Source: Warburgia ugandensis | Lineage: Eukaryota; Streptophyta; Magnoliopsida; Canellales; Canellaceae | NCBI GenBank assembly: GCA_035236585.1 | Contig: CP141128.1 | Span: 34,392,684 to 34,456,683 of the forward strand | Length of the DNA: 64,000 nt | Direction: 5' to 3' | In this document: positions 1 to 11,254 of the stretch, one piece after another | Layout: each line of letters starts with the position of its first letter | Numbering within the stretch: the first letter of the stretch is position 1 | The notes under the pieces: model-generated | Databases searched by the model: none | What the model saw: only the letters and a program-made list of their open reading frames with translations | What the model was told of the DNA's origin: nothing | Position numbers and translations under genes: made by a program

Positions 1-1267
1 TTCAAAAGGTGGCATGCCTCTAATTTTAAAATTCAAAAATAGCGAAAGATAGTTTTCTTTGAAATTCATTTTTCCTAAAACCTGAATGTCACCTCGACTC
101 CCATACTATATATTATATAGTTTTTATAGAAGATAGACATGCATTTTATGAAACAACATGACCCATCCAGTGGTTCACATACACAACCCATATAATCATT
201 ATATTAAATGTTCCAGTAGCATAATCTAAATAACTAACTACACAATGCAAAAACTTTAACAAAATATATACTTAAGCTTAGAAGTATGGCTATTGAACTC
301 CTCTTGCTTGTGTATATCTTCCCTTGTCTATCTGTATCTGAAATATTTTAAACATAAAACGTTTACAATATTCAGCAAGCTATGCTTCGTAGGGGAGATT
401 TAAGAAAACATGTTAATTATATATGAATTAAGCATTTTACATCAATTAAAATATTCAAGTTCATCATGATGCTTATATGGGATGAAGTTTACAACATAGT
501 TCGTAATTCAATAATTTCATTAATAATTCAATTATCTGCAAGTCATTGATAAAATAGCTATTCATAATTCTTCTTCATCATATGAATATAATAATCACTC
601 TTTAGAGATTATCCTTTACATGATACATGTAATTCACTAGTATTTTAAATATTTATCATTATCATTTTCCATATGATACCACACTCTGATTTTATGAATC
701 ATACTCTGCATAATATATCTACCCATTCACTTTCCCATACGAAAACTTTTATAAAACTATGCCCTCCAGCATATACATATAGTACTATAACATATATATT
801 AAAATTGTTAAAAGTCATACAAAGTTATGAACATGGTCCATAGGCTTTGTAACCTACATTCCTAGACTAGACTGCATCTAAAAAGCATACCCGTTCCCTA
901 TGAGGTTTATAATACTCCAACCACTTCTGGGAAAATCATAAAAGGCATCTCATCATGCCATCATCATAATAGGAATCTCATCATGCCATCATATATGCAC
1001 CATAGTGCATCGAATACAAGCACTACTATGCTGCAGTCTAAATCCGTACAGTGCCTGGATAACTGCATAATAATCCACTAATACCAACTGTGGAAATAAC
1101 AAAATTCATGTCTGTATGGGGGACAATGGCTGTCATAGTGGAGGCCTTCCCATGATTTCCCACCCGACATTTAGCCTCTCATTGGGCATGGTATTCATCA
1201 TATAATAAATTTCGAAGTGTGGGTGCTAAACCCTACAACTCTCTTAGCATAGCATCCCCAGACCTAT

Positions 1268-3969
1268 TGTGACAACCTGGGTTTTCCCATGCATTTTTAA
1301 ATGCAATATCTAATTCCTAAGGCGGGATACATCCCTATTTGAAAACCATTTTATAAAAACCATGCAATGCAGAGGAAAATCTTTAGTTTTAAACTCATTT
1401 TGAAAACCCCGAGTATCATTTGATTTCACAACAACCCAAGTAGTTTTTGAAAAACTTCAGAAATCATAAATGCTTTTCCCAAGTCTATCCAGTCACAACT
1501 CACACCCCAACTGTAAATAAATACAAATACATGTCCAAAGGGTAGAGTGTTTACTTGTATAATTGTCTCCTTTTGATTTACTTACTCGTAGCACTAACAT
1601 TTCCTGAGGCATCATTTGTCACGCGCGTATCCTGTCCTTAAGTGCTTACTTGTGTCTGAAAAATGTTAAGGATTGGGTGAGTATACAATATACTCAGCAG
1701 GAGTCTATCACTACTAGTTTTACAATGCATGCTATGTTTAAAATCATATGCTCTTTAAAACATGTGCATGTTTGAACACTCATGTTCAATATCGATATTA
1801 AAAACCATTGTCGAATTGGAATACTAACGACTTAAAGAATCGCATAATCCAAGTTGAAAGTATCATATATATATCATAAACATAATGATATGCATAAGAT
1901 GCTCAACTGAATCCAACTCATGGATATATGGTATGGTCGACCAACCTCATGTCATGCCATATGCAATGCAAGTAAATCCTCAAAACATAGGGCCCACTAT
2001 GCCCACGACCTCACCGCCGTGTGGTCCCCGGGTACCTAGGGACACTCAGTCATAGCCTCCATGGGGCATATGACACATTGACCCAGTGCCGTGACACCAG
2101 TGGTAGCCCACTGTACCACATGCAGTCGACGTAGGGACATGTCTTTTTTTGCGTGGTACCCTTTCCACCTAATAGTGGTAGAGGCTAGGAGGCCACCCCA
2201 GACCTCTCGGCATAGCGCCCGCAAGCTTACTAGCCCAAATCATATACAATCAATCAAGCAAAAACCTCTTCTTCAAAACTTGTCCTCTTTGGGTCCCTCA
2301 CAACTGCCTGGCCCTCACAACTGCCTACCCAGCATGTTTTGGGCACTCCAGCGTCTTTTGGTAACCCTCAAGGACATGCAATTTTTCAAAACTCAATAAC
2401 CACAAATCAAGCAATTTATGCAATCATTTTCAAAACATGTCTATGCATAATGTATTTATCATATGCATGCTGAATTCATTTATAAAATTAAGTCATGCTA
2501 AACAAGTCATATAACTTATACTTAAAACATGCATTCTCAAAACAATCATGGCTCTTTTTAAAGTCTAGTAGCGATAGAGCACCTACCTCAAAGTCTCCTT
2601 AAGTCGCGTCCTTCATCACTCAACCCGACCCTAGGTCTCATTTATAAACTCCTGGATATGAATGGATAACAAGTCCTATTAGAAATTAGATCGCTAGATC
2701 TTCCTTTTAGGGTCTATGGGTCCTTGCCTAATTCTTTGTCAAGCTAGATCCTATGATATGGATCTACTTTTCAATGGTTAACTCTGTAAATTGTCCTCTG
2801 ATCCTAACTTTATAGTCTTATTAGGTCCGTGCGTCATGGTTTCCAAGACGTGTGCGTTCCCTGGTCGAACCAGGACCCATGCCTGCACGTCGTGCACTCC
2901 CAAAGGCCGTGCCAGGGGCTGCGTTTGCAAGCGCACATGCATGCCCAAGCGACGCGCTATGATGCGCATCCTGGATGGCATCGCACGGACGCACCTTTGG
3001 TGTAGCATGGCGCATCTAAGCTCCCAGGGCACCCTGTGCATCCCAGTCGAGCTAGGACCCGTGCCCCACGTCATGCATGGACCCGAAGGCCGCACCAGGG
3101 ACAGTGTACGCACTGTCGTACGCGTGGAACCCATCCCAAGGACCCTGTCCCAGGTGCACGTGAAGCATGGCATCCTTGGGACGCCTTGTTCACACAGAGC
3201 CAGATGAAACCAGTTGGGACGTTGTCCAGCTGGGACGTTCTCCGGCTAGGAAATTGGCTGGAAAAACTAGATCTAGCATGGATCTGGCCTGGGGGAAGTA
3301 AAACGGAGGGAAAGGGAAAGAGGGGCTTACCTGGGTAGCCGGCGACACCCTCATTCGGGTGGTGTGGCTCCCTCTTTTCTGTCTAAAAACCCCATGTAGC
3401 CGGAACCCATGAAGAAGGGGGAAAACCCCAACTTCCGATGAGGCCAGAGGAAGAAGAGGGGAGGTGGAGAGATGGAAATGGCCTGCCTGACTCAGGCCTA
3501 GCCGGAATATGTAGGGAAAGCTAGAGACGGGTTTCCAATTTTTGCCGGAAACCCCAGCCCCAAAATAGCAGAAAAAATTGTGATTTGAAGAGGAGGGAAA
3601 TAGGGGCTTTTTATAGCCTTGCTATGGCGGTGACAGAAACCTCTGAAAACTAGGGTTTCTGGAGAAATCTAGAGGAAGAAGATGGGGTGCTGTTATCAAA
3701 ACGGCCCCCTGCGTTTTCTTTCTTTTTCGTTTTTAATTTAAATTACAGAAATGCCCTTAATCTTTAAATGGCCGTAACTTCTTCATACGAACTCCGTTTT
3801 CGGCATTCTTTGAGGCATTGGATTCCATTTTTTGAGTAGAATATAATGGTACCATACAAATTCCTTCATTTACTATTTTAAATAAAGTAAAACATTTAGC
3901 ACAGTTTATTTCCTATAGAATGTCCAATTCATTTTTGTTAAAATTAGCATAAATTGCTTGGGCATTACA
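1268..3969 (-). mobile_element. solo LTR, Tekay-related family (copy 1), nested in the LARD LTR
   Basis: A 2702 bp insertion starts TGTGACAACC and ends GGCATTACA, flanked by the 5-bp duplication CCTAT (1263-1267 and 3970-3974). Removing it restores the host sequence found uninterrupted at 12468 onward, which proves the insertion. Related LTRs occur at 19924-22690 and 35020-37002 on the opposite strand, and about half its length resembles the LTRs of the Tekay element at 40733. Orientation is minus: read from 3969 it has a U3-type module (3850-3760), a TATA box (3616-3607, reverse strand) about 355 bp from the LTR start, then a GC-rich island (2835-3210). No internal domain is present, so it is a product of LTR-LTR recombination. 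Confidence 0.9.
3607..3616 (-). promoter_or_regulatory. TATA box in solo LTR copy 1
   Basis: The reverse strand reads GCTATAAAAAGCCCC here, about 355 bp from the LTR start. The two sister solo LTRs and the Tekay LTR have a TATA motif at almost the same distance (about 380-410 bp), which supports a real promoter position and defines the U3/R boundary. Confidence 0.6.
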
Positions 3970-6515
3970 CCTATGCCTGTCTAAATTAAAACTCTCAAGC
4001 CACCATGCCTAGATGTAAAATAATAATATACATGCACCTTGCCTATACATAGTATATATATATATATATCTCATTATAATCATAACATCCTCACTTATCA
4101 GGTGATCGGCCACCAAGGATGTACTGTAAAACCCTAGACTCATACACTACATATGATGTAATGGTACCCATGTACAATAAATGTCATTTTATCACAATAA
4201 CAGTTATGATATTTTTAAGAACAGATCATGTGTATCCATTAATATCATTCAGTAGGCTTCAATTATAAATATGTCATTCATGTAGCATTTTAAATCACAA
4301 ATTCTCATCATTCACAAGTAAAAAAATTTCATCATCATTTATCATATGAAATGCACAATTTAAATGACATAATATCTATCATAAGAATAAGATCGTGTTT
4401 TAAAAACATGCATCTTACTATGAAGACTTGCTTTCTTAATTCTCCACCTACCTCGTGTAGTGAGTTTATCCATTTTCCAACAGCTTTAGTCACCCTCTTC
4501 TTCACGATCGACCCTATGCACTTCAATCTATACAATGCATATAAAAAAATTTCTTAATGCATACACATACACATATATTTATGTTTAAGTATGATCTAAT
4601 GACCAAAAGTGGTCTCATTTTGATCCTCATCTATCTTTTAATGATTTTAAAGATATTATTAAGGTCTGACTCCACGGATAATTGCCTGAGTAGTTCAGGT
4701 GAGACCAAACGTATCTAAATGTACCCCTGCTAGTCTAGCTAGGTGTACCTTGGTGTTTTATGCAAAATCGAAGTCAAAGCACAACCTAATACATTGAAAA
4801 AAAAAATTCTATTCTATATGGTCAATGACATCATTAATTGTTGAACTAGGAAGTGTGGGTAGGATCAATAAGATTGGGTAGTTGTTTGGAAATCCCAAGT
4901 CTATAATCTATTACAAGTACTCTTGCTAATCTAGCGGGTGCGTGCTTTATCATTCTGTAATTTATGCTTGTTGTCACTTATCTTTTACTGAAACTTCCAA
5001 TCAGTTTTTTAGTGACAATAGTTTCAATACTAGATCCATGCAAATGGTGGTCATACCTACCAAGTTTATTACTAAATCCTAAACTAAACATTTAAGAAGA
5101 GAAAATATCAAGTTTCAGCATGAAATCATTTCATAATAGAAGCTAATTAGAGGAAATACTACTGGGATTGCTTCTTGGTTATTTGATTGGAACTTGATAT
5201 TTGAATGTGAACCATTCCACATTTTACTTACAACACCCATCCACTTAAAAGTTAAGCCATTGGATGGGTAGGTAGTGTTATCAGTGTGAATTTTGTACAA
5301 AGGCACACCAAAGTACGGCCCAAAGTACAGATGGTGTAGGCCATGAGGTCACATACTAAATGTATACAGTAATAGGCCATTAAAATATTATAGATTTTTC
5401 ATTTGAAAACATATCAATAACTGGATAATGTTGAATCAGAACAAAATAAAGGTTTTAAGTATAAATTATATCTCCTACGCGTGTGCTTCTAGTTCAATAG
5501 ATCATTAAGAACATCAGATCACTATTGGATGGCCATGGATCAGCCTGATCATGGCTGTATAGTATTGTTGTGATAGGATCTCCATCTAATCAATTCTGAT
5601 CATAGAATCGCTTGAGGGGTTTTGTCCGTGACATCAAGAGGAACACGATGAATGGCTGAGATCACTGATCTAAGAATTTTCACCTTTGTGCGCATTGTTC
5701 CTTAGGACTGTTCACCATCACCAGGGTTCTATCACCTGTGACGGAAATGGACAATGGGGAACAGAGATTGAAATGGGGTACTGGTGGTGGAGGTGGTCAG
5801 ATTATGCACTGCCCATTTCAGGTCACCGAAAAACGTAGGGGAAACAACGACCAAGGGGAACAGTCAAGTGGGTCTGAGCACATCGGCCTTCCCAAGCCTA
5901 GCTATACCAGTGTAAGAATGTGACAGAGGGGGTTTCCTACGTGGATCTGGGCATGCCGACCTGCCCAAGGCTTGGCCATGCCGGAGCCTAGGAGAAAAAT
6001 AGGGAAACATTACCCAGGCTCATAGGCGACAGAGGGGGCAATGTGTTTACTGGAGATTGCCGTTGGGTGATCAAATCTGAGGGGGAAAATGGTGGATATA
6101 GTGTGAATTTGGGCATGCAGGCACACTTAAAGCTTTTTTGTGCGAGTGCCGTGGAGAACTCAGAGAGAAATCGCCAAAAAACACAGATCCACTATGGATC
6201 TGCTCAGAGGAGAGGAGAGCTAAGGTTTGAGGGTTGATGGAAAGATGCCAGAGAAGGGCTTGATGATGAAGAGGGTTTAAATGGAGGCAACTCGCCAGAG
6301 AAGGAGATCTAGTCGGAGGAGGTGGATGCCGTTGATGAGGTCAGAGAAAGGGGGGTGGATGCTAGAGAAACTCGATTTGGGTTTCTTTTCATAATAGAAA
6401 AATTCCCAACAGAGGAGGGATGTGCTGGAGCTGGAGAGAGGGAGATCATGCAAGAGAGGAGTCGCTAGAGAAGACCTAGTCCAGGTTTCTCCTTATCATC
6501 GAAAAAAGGTTTTCC

Positions 6516-6518
<3 letters not shown>

Positions 6519-6611
<93 letters not shown>
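6519..6611. repeat. (GA)n microsatellite, about 46 units
   Basis: An uninterrupted run of GA dinucleotides about 92 bp long sits in the left LARD LTR. The right LTR lacks it together with about 200 bp of flanking sequence. On the element strand it is a CT tract near the presumed promoter. It opens a 122-residue frame that is only repeat translation. Confidence 0.97.
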
Positions 6612-6612
<1 letters not shown>

Positions 6613-7094
6613 TAGACCTGACACCCCTTCAGGTTTCCTATGTGAGTGGGGGGTGCCAATATCAAATTGGGGCCCTTCCGTTAAATTTTTTCTTTTAATT
6701 ACCGTATTGCCCTTAACTTCAAAGTCTCATTACTTCTTCATTTGGACTTTGTTTTCAGCGTTCTTTGACTCGTTGGATTTCATTTTTTGAGTACTATCTA
6801 ATGGTTATAGTTCCAAATTATAATTCTATAAAAAGATATTCTCCTTGAAAACTCATAACCTGCTCATGGAATAGTTAAATTTTAGGGTGAAATTCATCCG
6901 AACTCTGATTTTAGTGTTCTTTATGTCGTTGGACTAGGTTTTTTTATTGCATTCCAAATGTTCACGCTTCCTCTCCAAATTCAATTTATATAAAAATTTA
7001 TTTTCTTTGGGTTAAAATTTCCAATTATATTCCAAAATTTTAATTTCACATAATAATGCCCAAAATAGTATTTACAAAATTTGGGGTTGTTACA

Positions 7095-7107
7095 ATCTTC
7101 CCCTTTA
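7095..7107 (-). other. polypurine tract of the LARD-like element
   Basis: The minus strand reads TAAAGGGGAAGAT directly against the start of the 3' LTR. This is the expected place for the plus-strand primer of reverse transcription. The position agrees with the primer-binding site beside the other LTR. Confidence 0.7.
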
Positions 7108-10100
7108 ATTGAATTTCATCCTAGAAATTCTTTTCATGCTATCTTTCAAACCATTCTAGGAGTATTCTCATTTCATCCCAAACTTAATTTCTTATTATTC
7201 CTTCCATGAAATAATATCCTCCAAAATATAACTGATCTTTAATTTAACTAAATACATTCCACTTAATGCATTGCTTTTCCATCTTCCATAAACAATAAGG
7301 GACCACTTTCCTTGCACCACTCTGATATTTGACGTTTACTTGATAAGCCATCAAAACAATAAATTTCTGACTATGTTTTTCTTTCGTTTCAACTTCCAAA
7401 ATCCTTTGATTCTAATGATTCTTAGAATACATAATCTTTATCTCCAACTCAACTTTTCTATTTTCTCATCCCTTTTTATCTTTATAATAACTTCAAAGAG
7501 TGATTATACATCTCTCAACTTAAATTAAATCTCTTCTACATGTATTTAATCAATCCTAACATTAGGATACTGCCTATCTTGTAGAATTCAAGTATCATAT
7601 TTCTAACAAAATTTTGTTAGAGTCCCCTCTATTTTTTGAACTTACGCATAATGCATGTCATTGTGATGCACCTAATAAATCATCCACACATACATAATAT
7701 CTTTCTGAGACTCCGTCTCATCACATTCCAACATCCATCATAATAAAAGAATTCATTCATCACACAGATTCACCTGATATGACAGATTTTAAATATAATG
7801 GAATTTGATTTCCCATCTCCACAACACTATATGAAATATTCAAGTCTTTCAAAGGTACATTGCAACACATTTCAAAATAATCACCACCATACCCATATAT
7901 CCTATAAAATTTTCAAGTCATTCCATAGACTTCCGTAAAAAATCTCCAGAATTACATTCGTTTAGATATATGGAAGTTTGTACTTCTTCAAGCAATCATT
8001 TAATATAATATAACAACTCACGTCATAATGTTTCAATTGTATCACTAATAAATCTTTGAGACTCATTCACCCAATTCTCATATGAAATCAAAATAAATAT
8101 ATTACCATTTACATCAAGGAACATTTTAGACATTATCACATTCCAATTTACTGAGATAAGATGTACAGCCTTAAAGTCTCATAATCAACAACAATGCTCT
8201 TTAACTTAAGCATCAATGAAACATACAAACATAGATCCTAAGGATACCACATATGATTCAGAATTTAATACCTGAACTTACCTCCTTTTGTATAAATTCA
8301 AACTCAGAAATAATGCATCCATTGTTTCTCAAATGCAATTATGAATCTAATATCATTAAATGAACAATTGATTTTGTACTAACTGTGCATTCACATTCAA
8401 ATACGTAAATATCATCATTGGTGTTTTCAACATCAACACATTACCATCACGATTTCAATACTTAGACTTCAATGCTTTCATCAATACAAATAAATACAAA
8501 TGTTTGTCATATTCTCCCATGACACATGATTCAAAGGAGTTTCTTCAGGTCATATATCACATAAGGTTTATATCCTCTATTCTCATATATATTAATAAAT
8601 ACTCTTGATTAGAAGAGTCCAATTTCATAACGTCTATCAACTACTAGTGGAATAAACTCGAAGTCCATCTGATGGAATATCTCAAATTCAGATATAATTC
8701 ACACATCAGATCTAATCTTTTAAAATACATAGTTCGAGAACCTTTCTTGAAATAAAGTACATATTCACATCACTTATTTTCCTAAAGTATTCTAGCCTTC
8801 ATAGCTGGTGTCTGTTTTTCATTTCTTATGATTACCATCTTTTTGCATATCCTACAAGCCATCCTACCTATGTCGGGATATGAATTCATCATCAAAATCA
8901 TCACTAGTCAACCAACTAGAGATATTTATTAGGAACATTACTTTCTATTTAACTATGGTTTATTGTAATGTAATTTACTTCTTTCGCATGCACCATTTTT
9001 CTTGATTGAGTGGTTTATTTTACCAAGCACACATCCCATTTACAAAGAGAAGGAATAGACCAATGTGTTGATGACTTTTGGGGTTCATAAGATGGACAAT
9101 GAAAAGAAAAGGAGTGTCATCTAGGTTAACCATAGGGAAAAATCCTGGTGTTTTCTGTGGGCATAGTTATTTTAGCTTCAACTGGAGTAGCTGGATTACG
9201 AGAATGCCAATAGTAAGGGAAACTGAAGAAGAAAGAGCAAAAGGAAAAGTATTAGTTTATTGTACTCGAATTTTAATGTTTCTCATGCTCATGCACACTT
9301 AATATTAACTAAATAACTTTTACTTTAATGAGCATACATATGAATATACAATGTATAAGGAAAAGTGCATAGAAAGGATGGAAAAGAAAACAACAGTTTC
9401 TTATAATGGAATTTAAGTCTTCATCATGCATAGTTATTTGCAACTAGGCAGTTTTTACTTTAAGGAGCATACACATGAAAATGCAATGTATAGGAAAAGG
9501 AAATAAGCAAAGGAAATATGAAGAGGCAAGAAATATGAGGACATAGGGGAAGTAGCATGAGAATGGTCTAAGGAAACTGGAGATAGAGTGGAAGAAGGCT
9601 ACAAGTCTAGGTAGAGCGAGAAGAATACAATAAGGTATATGAAGAGAATAGCAATAATGAAGAAAACAAATAGAAGCTAGAAATTGGGAATGCATAGGAT
9701 GTCTCTTGTGCAATGATTTTAACTCATTTTCATTTTCTTATATTTATCAACCTTTACCTCCATCTTTCTTCTCAATCTTACATCATTCATCATTTATAAT
9801 AACTGAGCTATCAACAATACATGCTATTCTCAAGAAAGGTATTCATTCATTTATAGTTGATTTAGTGCACAATTTTAACATATTTTGTCTTCTAAATAAG
9901 AAGACTATCACACCATTACAATGTGCTTTCATCTTTGTGACAATCCATATTGTCTAACAATTTGCAATTCCATATAATATGGGTATCATGCACATGTCCA
10001 TCATACCAAATGATGGTGTCATGCTCAAATCCATCATAACAATGAGGATAAGCATATCATTCTTTCAATAAGACATAATAAACATTTCTTTGAATAAGTC

Positions 10101-11240
10101 CTTGTAACATTGACTTATCCATCAATTGGAGTTATCATATCAACTCCATCATTCAACTTTTCATTAACACAATCATATTTAGTATGCTTATACATAATAG
10201 AGAAATACACAATTTTTAATTTATCCAGAGTTTTGGTGTGGATCATTGGTTTCTTAAACATATATGAGATTATACATGTAGGTATATTATGCATAATGTT
10301 TCCTGATTAGCTTTATCTTAAGTTTTTCTCCATTTTAGTAGTTGTCTCACACTATTATGGCAATAAGTTTATTGCCAAATACTTCAATTCTCTTAGATTA
10401 AAATATAATTCTTTCAAACATAGATTCTTCATATGTGATGTATGATTCTTACTCTAGGACTCTATCTTGATGAACTTTCTACCATAAATTAAAAAAAAAA
10501 AAAAAAAAAAATCTTGAATTCCTTCAAGCAATATTGTCTCTACAGATCCCTTTAACCTATAGTTTCAAACTTACTCATTTAGTTTCGTGTCATATGGTAG
10601 TTCTAACTTTAATTTCTATGAAAGTCTACAATTCTTCTAAGTTTCCTTATATTCAACCTATCCTTTATCAATTGTTTCTATTTCTTCTCTTCAATTTGCC
10701 ACTCCTTAATTCACCTCTATTTCATCCTCTTCTAATACAAACCAAGGCTGCACTCTATATTTTCTGCGTAAACCTTTCTAATCTATCATTTGCCTCTTTT
10801 CAAACTGACTACTCTTACACTTGGTCTACATGACCAATGAGTATATACCTATGTTGTGAATTCACATTGATACTAGGCATATTTTCTATTTAACCTTAGG
10901 CAGAATAATTGTACACTGCTATATGCTATGGTATTTAGGTACCTTAACAAGTAAAAGGATGTTTTACAATACTAACTTAGCCATTTCTACTAACTGCTCT
11001 TTTGGTCCACTATTCCCCATAATGGAATCGATAATTCCTTAAATCATTCTCCTAGTTGTCATATTAGGGGCATCTCCTATGGTTTACTATCCCTTTGTAA
11101 GCTAGTTATACCAACTTACTCTTTCTAATACTTAACTCATTCCATTCTAATTCTTTATCTCAACACACTACATCCTAACCTATATTTGGGTTATTATCCT
11201 TTTTGAGGGACATAAAGGGCTGGAAGTGACTGGATGATCC

Positions 11241-11252
11241 TCTCTGATACCA
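11241..11252 (-). other. primer-binding site, initiator tRNA-Met
   Basis: The minus strand reads TGGTATCAGAGA, matching 11 of 12 bases of the classic plant PBS TGGTATCAGAGC. It is separated by 2 nt from the LTR end at 11255, the same spacing as in the Tekay element of this window. Confidence 0.85.
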
Positions 11253-11254
11253 AC

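Larger units (their letters stand above)
1..7094 (-). repeat. 3' LTR of the LARD-like element (left copy)
   Basis: Position 1 aligns with 11297 in the right LTR, about 42 bp inside the repeat. After removal of the nested solo LTR at 1268-3969 the copy is about 4.4 kb. It ends TTACA at 7094 and is followed at once by the polypurine tract. Compared with the right copy it carries additional blocks near 985-1080 and 6515-6790, the latter including a long GA microsatellite. The block 6705-6800 contains the U3-type module that recurs in the other LTR families of this window. Confidence 0.82.
7095..11254 (-). other. noncoding interior of the LARD-like element
   Basis: This 4.16 kb AT-rich stretch lies between the two LTRs. 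No frame over about 100 codons is present, and none resembles gag, protease, reverse transcriptase, RNase H or integrase. A poly-A run of about 20 lies at 10492-10510. The 89-residue minus frame at 9444-9713 and the 99-residue plus frame at 10534-10833 have no recognisable motif and look like chance. I see no captured host gene. Confidence 0.7.

Noticed and set aside
2778-3207. Frames of 131 and 138 residues on opposite strands
   Set aside because: GC-rich island of solo LTR copy 1; same explanation. Kept only as a low-interest antisense observation.
6422-6790. 122-residue plus frame
   Set aside because: Its centre is the translated GA microsatellite (Glu-Arg repeat); not a gene.
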